The translations under genes were made by a program, and so were the position numbers. The notes under the pieces were generated by a model. It made no database searches. It was given only the letters and a program-made list of their open reading frames with translations, and was not told the DNA's origin. DNA of 45,525 nt from a bacterium (lineage in GTDB: Bacteria; Caldisericota; Caldisericia; Cryosericales; Cryosericaceae). Below, one piece after another: positions 32,522-39,951 of the stretch. The stretch covers positions 1-45,525 of the forward strand of contig JAJFTL010000038.1 of NCBI GenBank assembly GCA_021373025.1, given 5' to 3'. Each line of letters opens with the position of its first letter. Within the stretch, counting starts at the first letter, position 1.

Positions 32522-34159
32522 ATGCGTATCAGGATCGAAGTACAAAGTGCCCTCGGCAAGTTTATTCTGCCACAGGGGTACAACCCTTATGTTCAAGGGC
32601 TTGTCAATGCGTGTATTCCCGAAGACATCAAGTGGTCGGGCATTGCGACAGGTACGGAAGAAGCACACTTCAAGCTGTTCACGTTTTCTCAGCTTTATGC
32701 AAAGTCCGTAGAGCGTATCGACATTGCGCCGCACGAGAAGGACGGCGGAGACGCTCATGTTCACTATCAACTCGTGATGTCTTCACCCGTCTGGTTTTAT
32801 CTCTCGTCACCAAGCCCGGAGTTTGTTGAGGCGCTGATACCTCGGCTGGAACAAGCGCATGACCTTCACCTTGAACGGAACCTCGTGCAGTCGGTGCATG
32901 TCAGCGTCACTCATCCCGTTGCCACACCTGCCCAGGGACTAGTTACCTGGCGCGTTCGCACCATCAGCCCCATTACTGTCTACCAGAGCGAGAGCAAGGA
33001 CAGCAACTCCGCACACTATTTTGCGCCCAAGGACCCCTTGTTCTCCAAGATCGTTCTGGACAACGCAGTACGGAAGTATTACGCCTGGACGCAGGAAAAG
33101 GCACCCAGCGATGGATTCAGCATCAGCTGTCTTGACAAGACCCCGCATCTGGCTGTGATCTCATTTAAGGACACGCCCATACTGGGTTATACAGGACGCT
33201 TTCAGTTGACAGGAGATGCCAGACTGCTCTCATTTCTCTACGAATCGGGCCTGGGAGGCAAGAACTCGCATGGATTTGGGATGTTTGACATCGCACCGGA
33301 GGGCGAAGATGACGCTCATTGGCGTCGCCGGACAGAGGAAGAAAGTCGTGAGGTGCACAGCAGACCATCCGCATCGATGACTGCAGCCGATCAGGAACGA
33401 CCCGATCGCCGCGATGGTCCCCATCATGGCGGACGGGAAGAACCCCCTTCCTATAAAGAGCATGGGAACACCACCAGCGAGCACAATCCATCACGGAGCC
33501 CAGGATCTGGAGACGACCGCGTGCACACCAGTCATTCTCAGTCTAAGAGTGAACAATCAGGCCACCCACACGGGGACCGTTCCCCTTCTGGCCATCCGCA
33601 TACTGATCGGCCATATTCAGATCGCTCACGCACGAATCACCCCAATTCGCATACATCCAGAACTGAGGAGCCAAGACTTGATGGTACACGGTCGAGTGGT
33701 CGTGGCACGGGACACGCAGGGGCCGACAATCGCGCGTTCCAATCGACCTCGCGCGCAGGTGCCCCTGACCGCAGAGCTCCTCGCAGTAAAGAAGAGCCAC
33801 ATCGCAAATTCGTAAGCCGCTATGCTCCCGACATCAAGCCGGTGAGCCACGAGAAGGCTGCCACGGGTTCTTACAGCATCTGGGATGGCAAAACGAAAGT
33901 AGACCTACCACGCTTCGTGAGACCGGATGGGACCGAGAGTACAGGCGCTCCACGACCAAACCAACACCGCCCGGGATCCCGTTCGGGAGCATCTGAACGT
34001 TCCTCAACCAGAGATGCTCGTGCCCAGACAGGCAGGCGCGGTGAAAGTCTTGGAGCACCGAGACCCGGAGGAAGTTCCGGTTCCACATACCGCCCGAGTG
34101 GCGGCCATGGCGATCCGCGCAACCACGGAGGCAACAAGAGCGGTCCCTACAACCATTAG
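32522..34159 (+). CDS. Orphan Cas6-type CRISPR endoribonuclease domain with long low-complexity tail
   Basis: The product has 545 residues; ATG 32522 follows GGAGG five bases upstream. Residues 1-260 match Cas6. Blocks are LPQGYNPYVQGLV, HFKLFTFS (49-56), SSPSPEFVEALIPRLE, ISPITVY near 148, then DPLFSKIVLDNAVRKYY, and the glycine-rich loop GLGGKNSHGFGMF (243-255) that binds crRNA repeat. The lysine before LFTFS is kept (K51), but the usual catalytic His and Tyr positions of Pyrococcus Cas6 are not obvious. Residues 261-545 are hydrophilic, rich in H, R, S, G, P and D, and probably disordered. They include repeated GHPHxDR and a less biased island (428-470). No array or other cas gene is nearby. 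The role may be crRNA processing in trans or a repurposed RNA-binding function. Confidence 0.85.
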   Translation: MRIRIEVQSALGKFILPQGYNPYVQGLVNACIPEDIKWSGIATGTEEAHFKLFTFSQLYAKSVERIDIAPHEKDGGDAHVHYQLVMSSPVWFYLSSPSPEFVEALIPRLEQAHDLHLERNLVQSVHVSVTHPVATPAQGLVTWRVRTISPITVYQSESKDSNSAHYFAPKDPLFSKIVLDNAVRKYYAWTQEKAPSDGFSISCLDKTPHLAVISFKDTPILGYTGRFQLTGDARLLSFLYESGLGGKNSHGFGMFDIAPEGEDDAHWRRRTEEESREVHSRPSASMTAADQERPDRRDGPHHGGREEPPSYKEHGNTTSEHNPSRSPGSGDDRVHTSHSQSKSEQSGHPHGDRSPSGHPHTDRPYSDRSRTNHPNSHTSRTEEPRLDGTRSSGRGTGHAGADNRAFQSTSRAGAPDRRAPRSKEEPHRKFVSRYAPDIKPVSHEKAATGSYSIWDGKTKVDLPRFVRPDGTESTGAPRPNQHRPGSRSGASERSSTRDARAQTGRRGESLGAPRPGGSSGSTYRPSGGHGDPRNHGGNKSGPYNH

Positions 34160-34186
34160 CCACAGGCACGATCGGATTCGCTGGTA

Positions 34187-34204
34187 GGGCGCTGCTTAGC
34201 GCCT
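34187..34204 (+). terminator. Probable terminator after the Cas6-type gene
   Basis: GGCGCT (34188-34193) pairs with AGCGCC (34198-34203) around GCTT, with one more G-T pair outside. The following TTGCCCTTGC is only weakly T-rich, so termination may be inefficient. Confidence 0.4.
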
Positions 34205-34233
34205 TGCCCTTGCATGCCGTACCCCGCCATTTC

Positions 34234-34261
34234 TTGTTCGTAGTACGAATGAGGATATACT
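34234..34261 (+). promoter_or_regulatory. Promoter of the MATE gene pair
   Basis: TTGTTC (34234-34239), a 16-base spacer and TATACT (34256-34261) precede the pair. The leader of about 45 bases contains a small hairpin, AGCAGGA pairing with TCCTGCT, just before the ribosome site GGAGG and the GTG start at 34314. Confidence 0.5.
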
Positions 34262-34313
34262 GTTGACATGTTGAAGCAGGAATGGAGTTGTCTCCTGCTA
34301 TACGGAGGAAACA

Positions 34314-35774
34314 GTGGCAAGAACCGCATCAAGAAAAGAGATACTGCAAGGTCCCATCGTCAGGACGATGTTCCGGCTAGCGTGGCCACTCATGATATCG
34401 AGCTTGCTCCACTACCTCTACAATATGGCGGATACGTTCTGGGTTGGCCATCTGCCGGTCGCGGAGAATGCCTCGTCGGTGGCTGGACTCCAGATTGCCG
34501 GTCCCGTTATCTTCTTCCTCATGGCCTTTGCCTTTGGATTCAATTCGGGAGGACTTGCGCTTGTGTCCCAGTACATGGGTGCTCATCGGAAAGAGGAAGC
34601 GAACACCGCTGCAGTAAAGACACTCTCCCTATCGATTGTTTTCGGGCTGCTCATCATGACAGCCGGTGTTATTTTGTCGCCTGCCCTGTTGAGGCTGCTC
34701 ACGTCTGACGTGGCAGTGGCTCGTGCCGGAACGGTCTACACGCGCATCATCTTCATCGGTATGCCCTTTGAGTTTGTGGCAGTGGCGTACGCTCAGGTCA
34801 TGGCAGCGTACGGTGATACGGTTACCCCCATGATGATAAATCTGGTGACTGTCCTGGCCAATGTCGTCCTGGACCCGTTCATGATCTTCGGCTGGGGACC
34901 GTTCGCCCGCATGACGATTGCTGGTGCTGCGTGGGCCACAGTCGCCTGTCAGGCTGTCGCCGCTGGAATCTCGCTGATCATCCTGTTCAGGGGAAGACAC
35001 GGTCTTCATGTCAACTGGCGAGACCTTTTGCCTGATTGGAGCTGGTACGCGCGCATCCTCAGGATTGGGCTTCCTGCCTCAATCGGTGCCTCGGGGACGT
35101 CCTTCGGGTTTCTGGTTCTCACGGGCATCATCGGCCGTGTCTCGAATGCAACAGTAGCACTCTCGGCCTATGGCATTGGCGATCGCTTCATCAACATCAG
35201 CTTCATCGCCATCGACGGTCTGTCTCTGGCCATTTCGACGATGGTCGGGCATGCTCTGGGTGCCGATCTCAGAAGACGCGCCAACCAGGTCGTCTGGACG
35301 GGCACGGCCATGATGTTCGGTATTCTCGTTGGTGAAGGGGCTCTTCTGTGGGTGCTCACACCATGGCTATTCAGAGCATTCATCCCGACACAGCCGGCGA
35401 TCATCAAGGAAGGTATCCTGTTCATGTCTCTGTTCCTGCCGTCCATTCCTTTCTTCGGTATCGTCAGTGGTGTTCAGGCGGCATTCCAGGGAGCCGGGCA
35501 CAACACGCCCTCCATGATCATGCAACTGGTGCGCCTGTGGGGTCTCCGTGTACCCCTCTCGTGGTTTTTCGGGTTTGCCCTTCACATGGGTTCGCGTGGT
35601 ATCTGGATTGGTATGCTGGTGAGCAACGTTCTTGCGGCGTTGCTTGCCCTGGTGTTCATGGCCACGATCGATTGGCACCACAAGGTTATCGGAAATACTT
35701 CCCTGAGTGAATATGGCGTCAGTGAGTCTGCAGAGACAGCTGTTGTGCCTGCTGAGCCCCAGGTGCAGGAGTAG
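34314..35774 (+). CDS. MATE family multidrug/Na+ (or H+) antiporter, copy 1
   Basis: This 486-residue membrane exporter has 12 predicted helices in two six-helix halves. The family start pattern is seen as EILQGPIVRTMFRLAWPLMIS, followed by YNMADTFWVGHL. The second half repeats as ILRIGLPASIGASG. The start is GTG at 34314 with GGAGGAAACA upstream; no ATG fits the family N-terminus. MATE proteins expel cationic drugs or metabolites using Na+ or H+ gradients; substrate and ion cannot be read from sequence. The second copy starts three bases after its stop, so they are one operon. Confidence 0.93.
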   Translation: MARTASRKEILQGPIVRTMFRLAWPLMISSLLHYLYNMADTFWVGHLPVAENASSVAGLQIAGPVIFFLMAFAFGFNSGGLALVSQYMGAHRKEEANTAAVKTLSLSIVFGLLIMTAGVILSPALLRLLTSDVAVARAGTVYTRIIFIGMPFEFVAVAYAQVMAAYGDTVTPMMINLVTVLANVVLDPFMIFGWGPFARMTIAGAAWATVACQAVAAGISLIILFRGRHGLHVNWRDLLPDWSWYARILRIGLPASIGASGTSFGFLVLTGIIGRVSNATVALSAYGIGDRFINISFIAIDGLSLAISTMVGHALGADLRRRANQVVWTGTAMMFGILVGEGALLWVLTPWLFRAFIPTQPAIIKEGILFMSLFLPSIPFFGIVSGVQAAFQGAGHNTPSMIMQLVRLWGLRVPLSWFFGFALHMGSRGIWIGMLVSNVLAALLALVFMATIDWHHKVIGNTSLSEYGVSESAETAVVPAEPQVQE

Positions 35775-35777
35775 AAG

Positions 35778-37247
35778 ATGAGCGGCTGGTCCCGAATGCC
35801 CACCCACGAGGAAATCCTCCGCGGCCCGGTAGTCACGACGATGTTCCGACTTTCATGGCCGGTGATGGTCAGTTCGCTGCTCAATATGGTGTACAACATG
35901 ACCGACACATTCTGGGTGGGGCACCTGCCTGCCAATGAAAACGCAGCGGCGGTTGCGGGACTCCAGGTTGCTGGGCCCGTGATGTGGTTTCTTATTGCGT
36001 TTGCATTTGGGTTTGGATCCTCGGGCCTCGCTCTCGTCTCGCAGTTCATGGGAGCGCACAATGAGGTCGATGCAGAGAAGGCAGCCGGTCAGACCATGGC
36101 TCTTGCCATCCTGCTGGGACTTGCTGTAGCGATCATCGGCGTCGTGCTGTCACCGGTTTTGCTTCCCATTCTGACGCCGGATCGCACCATCTCCGCAAAT
36201 GCCATCAGTTATACGCGCATCATCTTTTTCGGGATGCCCGCCATCTTTGTGTCGGCACTATATGCGCAGATCATGAATGCCTATGGAGATACGGTGACGC
36301 CGATGCTCATCAATGCAGTCACCGTCGGTCTGAATCTCATACTGGACCCGCTGATGATCTTCGGTTGGGGCCCGTTCGCTCGCATGAGTGTGGCCGGTGC
36401 TGCTCTCGCGACTGTCTTATGTCAGGTTCTGTCTGCCGGTATCTCGCTTTGGATCCTCGTAACCGGCAGGCGGAAGCTGAGAGTGACGCAGCGTGATCTG
36501 CGCCCTGAGGCTGCCTGGGTCAAACGTATTCTCCGCATTGGGCTTCCTGCCTCAATTGGGGCATCTGGTACGTCCTTCGGGTTCATTGTCCTGACCGGAA
36601 TAGTCGGGCGTGTTCCCAACGCCACCGTAGCACTCTCGGCATATGGCATCGGGGACAGGATGTTCAGCATCACCTCGCTCATCAACGACGGAGCAGGTGT
36701 AGGCATTGCCACCATGGTAGGCCAGGCACTGGGTGCCGGCCTGCGGGACCGAGCGGCAGCTGTCGTCCGGCAAGGAACGACTGCAATTGTCGGTCTCATG
36801 ACAGCTGCAAGCGTCTTTCTCTGGCTGATCACGCCTCTCGTATTCAGGGCATTCATTCCAAGTCACCCGGAGATCATCGCCGAAGGAATCAGTTTCATGT
36901 CGATCTTTTTGTGGGCCAACCCATTCTTCGGGCTGATGATGGGTGTCCAGTCGGCCTTTCAGGGATCGGGACACAATGTGCCCAACATGGTTCTTGATCT
37001 GGTTAGGCTATGGGGGCTGCGTGTGCCGCTGGCATGGTTCTTTGCCATCTCCTTAAAACTCGGCTCACGTGGTGTCTGGATCGGTATGACGGTCAGCAAC
37101 ATTGTGGCAGGCCTGCTTTCATTGGTACTTCTGTTTGCCGTAGACTGGCGCAAGAGCGTGGTGGGCCATCTGCCTCTGCCCGAGCCTCTGCTGATGGGAG
37201 AGGAGGCTGTGTCCTTTGTTGAGAACGTGGAGGCCGACAATCACTGA
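35778..37247 (+). CDS. MATE family multidrug/Na+ (or H+) antiporter, copy 2
   Basis: This 489-residue, 12-helix MATE protein is a paralog of the gene just before it. Shared blocks are YNMTDTFWVGHLP, SGLALVSQFMGAH, LRIGLPASIGASGTSFGF and VALSAYGIGDR. ATG 35778 follows GGAGTAGAAG within the end of the first copy. Both copies are full length with no decay, so both are under selection. They may have different substrates, or they may work together as a pair, which would be unusual for MATE proteins. An apparent promoter for the next operon lies 55 bases after the stop. Confidence 0.93.
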   Translation: MSGWSRMPTHEEILRGPVVTTMFRLSWPVMVSSLLNMVYNMTDTFWVGHLPANENAAAVAGLQVAGPVMWFLIAFAFGFGSSGLALVSQFMGAHNEVDAEKAAGQTMALAILLGLAVAIIGVVLSPVLLPILTPDRTISANAISYTRIIFFGMPAIFVSALYAQIMNAYGDTVTPMLINAVTVGLNLILDPLMIFGWGPFARMSVAGAALATVLCQVLSAGISLWILVTGRRKLRVTQRDLRPEAAWVKRILRIGLPASIGASGTSFGFIVLTGIVGRVPNATVALSAYGIGDRMFSITSLINDGAGVGIATMVGQALGAGLRDRAAAVVRQGTTAIVGLMTAASVFLWLITPLVFRAFIPSHPEIIAEGISFMSIFLWANPFFGLMMGVQSAFQGSGHNVPNMVLDLVRLWGLRVPLAWFFAISLKLGSRGVWIGMTVSNIVAGLLSLVLLFAVDWRKSVVGHLPLPEPLLMGEEAVSFVENVEADNH

Positions 37248-37302
37248 TGCGTCGCCCTGAAGAGGGTCTATCGGCTGACTGGCTGACGGTCTGCGCCGGC
37301 AC

Positions 37303-37331
37303 TTGACATGACAGGCCAACGTGCCTAGCAT
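37303..37331 (+). promoter_or_regulatory. Promoter of the PRC-MgtE_N-CBS / Nramp operon
   Basis: TTGACA (37303-37308), a 17-base spacer and TAGCAT (37326-37331) precede ATG 37370 by about 38 bases. The 14 bases at 37330-37343 are identical to 20403-20416 upstream of rubrerythrin, at a similar place relative to the start of transcription. Confidence 0.55.
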
Positions 37332-37369
37332 ACTGAAGTTGTGGAAATCTCGTGCGCTGGGGGGCGCTC

Positions 37370-38593
37370 ATGTTTTACCTCAGCAATATTCTTGGCATGC
37401 GCGTTCTGGACCGGAAACAAGCTGTTGTCGGATCGATAGCAGACCTTGAAGTAGCGATTGGTGAGAAGTTTCCAGCGGTCGTGGCCGTCCTGGTGATGAC
37501 GCCCCGAGGGCTCACACGCGTGCCTTGGCAGGACGTCCTGGGCCTGGGTGTTACGGAGTGTACCCTGAAGCTCGCGGACAGCGAACTCCAACCCAATTCC
37601 AAGCTGGAGAGCACCTCTATGCTGTTGCTGAATCATGTTCTCGACAAGCAGATTGTTGACATCCACGGTGCCAAAGTGGTGCGCGTGAACGACATTGAAC
37701 TCGCCGAGAGTCATGGTCAACTACGCCTAATAGCAGCAGATGCCGGTCTTCGGAGTTTCATGCGGAGGGCCGGCTTTGGCTGGCTGGTCCGCATTGCTGA
37801 GAGGCTGCGCCATCGCAAAGTGTCTGAGAATTCGATTCCATGGAGCTTCGTTGAGCCCCTGGGCAGGGATGTGCACAGTGTTCAGGTGAAAGCCACCTGG
37901 CAGGAGCTTTCCAAGCTCCATCCGTCAGACCTTGCGGACATCGTGGATGACCTTGACTTCAACGAAAGAGACGCCTTGTTCAAAGCCCTGAACGATGCAA
38001 AGGCTGCTGATACACTGGCTGAGCTGGAGGACGACAGGCTCAAAGTCATGATTCTTGAGCGTCTAGGAGTCGCACGTGCAGCAGATATCCTCGAGGAAAT
38101 GGACCCAGACGATGCCGCCGATATCCTGCAGGACACCCGAGCCGAGACCCAGGAGGCCATGCTCCAGGAAATGGAGCCAGAGGAACGCGCCGATGTCAAG
38201 GAGCTGCTCGCGTATGACGAAGACACGGCTGGCGGACTGATGACGAACGACTACCTGGAAATCCGTCAGGAAATGTCGGCCGAGCAGGTGATCGAGCTGC
38301 TGCGTCGAGAGGCGCCTGACACCGAGACTATCTACTACCTGTATGTTACCGACGACGACGGGCATCTCACAGGGATTCTGTCTCTGCGGGCGCTGATTGT
38401 GGCACAGCCTGGGACCATCGTTGCTGACCTCATGCAGAAGCGCACTGTCTCCGTATTTGTCGATGATCCGAAGGACAAGGTGGCCGAGATTATTGACAAA
38501 TACAGCTATCTTGCTTTGCCGGTCGTCGATCACGAGGGGATTCTGCGAGGTATTGTCACGGTCGATGACGTGCTCGACCAGGCGTTGGACTAG
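37370..38593 (+). CDS. Cytosolic PRC-barrel / MgtE N-domain / CBS-pair protein
   Basis: The product has 407 residues from ATG 37370, which follows GGGGGGCGCTC; GTG 37352 is a weaker alternative. Two PRC-barrel-like segments (about 1-70 and 85-125) are followed by an MgtE N-terminal superhelical domain (175-285). Its typical LHPSDLADIVDDL, EEMDPDDAADIL and LLAYDEDTAGGLMT lead into a CBS pair (290-407). In MgtE these two domains sense Mg2+ and gate the channel, but here no membrane channel follows in the same chain. The next gene, eight bases on, is an Nramp-type transporter. I infer a detached Mg2+ or Mn2+ sensor subunit regulating that transporter. Confidence 0.85.
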   Translation: MFYLSNILGMRVLDRKQAVVGSIADLEVAIGEKFPAVVAVLVMTPRGLTRVPWQDVLGLGVTECTLKLADSELQPNSKLESTSMLLLNHVLDKQIVDIHGAKVVRVNDIELAESHGQLRLIAADAGLRSFMRRAGFGWLVRIAERLRHRKVSENSIPWSFVEPLGRDVHSVQVKATWQELSKLHPSDLADIVDDLDFNERDALFKALNDAKAADTLAELEDDRLKVMILERLGVARAADILEEMDPDDAADILQDTRAETQEAMLQEMEPEERADVKELLAYDEDTAGGLMTNDYLEIRQEMSAEQVIELLRREAPDTETIYYLYVTDDDGHLTGILSLRALIVAQPGTIVADLMQKRTVSVFVDDPKDKVAEIIDKYSYLALPVVDHEGILRGIVTVDDVLDQALD

Positions 38594-38601
38594 CAAAACA
38601 C

Positions 38602-39879
38602 ATGGCACGGATTTCAGACTGCATCAGGAGTAGATTCCGGCGCTTTGCAGTAACGCTGCCTGTCATCTTCGCTGTCCTCGGACCGGGCATCATCACGGGC
38701 AACGTTGACAACGATGCGGGCGGGATCACAACCTACAGCGTCATTGGCGCACGTTTTGGCTACTCGATGTTGTGGATGCTCGTGCTTATCACGTTTACAC
38801 TGGGCATGATCCAGGAGATGTGTGCCCGGATGGGCGTTGTGACCGGGAAGGGGCTGGCCGACCTTATCCGGGAGCGTTTTGGCGTACGGGTGACACTGGT
38901 TGTCATGGTCCTTCTTGTCTTCACCAACCTCGCAAATACGATGGGCGAGTTTGCTGGTGTTGCCGGAGCGAGTTCAATCTTCGGTTTAAGCAAGTTCATC
39001 ACTATCCCAGCGGTCGCATCCGCCGTCTGGCTCCTGGTCGTCAAGGGATCCTATCGTTCCGTCGAGAAAGTACTCCTGGTCTTCTGTGTAGTATACCTGA
39101 CCTATGTGATCAGTGCATTCATGGCTCATCCTGACTGGAGTCTCGTTGCCAGGGCCACAGTCGTGCCGAGTTTCCAGATGAATCCGGAGTTCATTTCACT
39201 GTTCATCGCCACCATAGGAACCACGATAGCGCCCTGGATGCAATTCTATCAGCAGTCCTCTGTGGCCGAGAAGGCAATCGACCTGGAGAACTATCGGTAT
39301 GAGGCCCTTGACACGTATATCGGCAGCTTTCTGACCAATTTTGTCTCCTTCTTTATTGTGGTGGCGTGCGCCAGCACGCTCTTTGGCGCGGGCGTTCGAG
39401 TGAATACGGCGGCGGAAGCCGCTGGAGCACTGGCGCCTCTGGCTGGGAAGTATGCATCGGTGCTCTTCGCCGTCGGATTGCTCAACGCTTCTATCATGGC
39501 TGCCGGCGTCCTGCCTCTTTCGACCGCATATTCAGTTTCTGAGGCCTTTGGCTGGGAGTCTGGGGTGGGAAAGTCATTTCACGAGGCACCGCACTTCTAC
39601 AGCCTCTATACTGCACTTATTGTGCTTGGAGCTGGCATTGTTCTGTTGATACCAGAGAGTCGCCTGGTCAGCCTTATGCTGTTCTCGCAGGCTGCCAATG
39701 GTATCCTGCTCCCACTTATCCTTGTACTGATGCTGAAACTGGTCAACGACCGGTCGCTAATGGGGAACTACGTCAATAGCAGGGGGAAGAACATCGCCGT
39801 GTGGGCACAGGCCATCGTTATGATTGCACTGGCGGTGACTCTGACTATCCAGACAGTTTTGCAGATGGTGCACCAATAG
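38602..39879 (+). CDS. Non-canonical Nramp-family divalent metal transporter
   Basis: This 425-residue membrane protein has about 11 helices and the Nramp fold pattern. TM1 has VLGPGIITGNVDNDAGG (D36-N-D-A-G-G) where canonical members have DPGN. TM6 has TTIAPWMQFYQQS where canonical members have MPHNLFLHS, so the metal-binding Met is absent at its usual place. Such changes are known from Nramp relatives with altered specificity, including described Mg2+ transporters. ATG 38602 is eight bases after the sensor-like gene and lacks a strong ribosome site, so it probably relies on coupled translation. The ion is most likely Mg2+ or Mn2+ (inference). Confidence 0.88.
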   Translation: MARISDCIRSRFRRFAVTLPVIFAVLGPGIITGNVDNDAGGITTYSVIGARFGYSMLWMLVLITFTLGMIQEMCARMGVVTGKGLADLIRERFGVRVTLVVMVLLVFTNLANTMGEFAGVAGASSIFGLSKFITIPAVASAVWLLVVKGSYRSVEKVLLVFCVVYLTYVISAFMAHPDWSLVARATVVPSFQMNPEFISLFIATIGTTIAPWMQFYQQSSVAEKAIDLENYRYEALDTYIGSFLTNFVSFFIVVACASTLFGAGVRVNTAAEAAGALAPLAGKYASVLFAVGLLNASIMAAGVLPLSTAYSVSEAFGWESGVGKSFHEAPHFYSLYTALIVLGAGIVLLIPESRLVSLMLFSQAANGILLPLILVLMLKLVNDRSLMGNYVNSRGKNIAVWAQAIVMIALAVTLTIQTVLQMVHQ

Positions 39880-39951
39880 GTTCATGATTCCAGTGTCGAG
39901 AGAGTAAAATGTATGTACTGTATCGTTCGGTAAGCGAAGGACAGATCCAAC

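Noticed and set aside
32413-32829. 138-codon plus-strand frame starting just after TATAAT, as a leaderless gene
   Set aside because: ATG is only three bases after the -10 box, too close for a start site, and most of the frame lies inside the Cas6-type gene, which has a proper ribosome site.
33414-33815. Alternative-frame open reading frames across the Cas6 tail
   Set aside because: The low-complexity, GC-biased coding keeps several frames open; only the main frame continues the Cas6 domain and has a ribosome site.
34262-34313. Guanidine-type riboswitch before the MATE pair
   Set aside because: Only one small hairpin is present, and the characteristic ACGR loops or other class motifs are not seen.
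34268-34708. 146-codon frame starting six bases after TATACT upstream of the MATE pair
   Set aside because: It runs out of frame through the MATE gene, has no recognisable features, and the MATE start has a good ribosome site.
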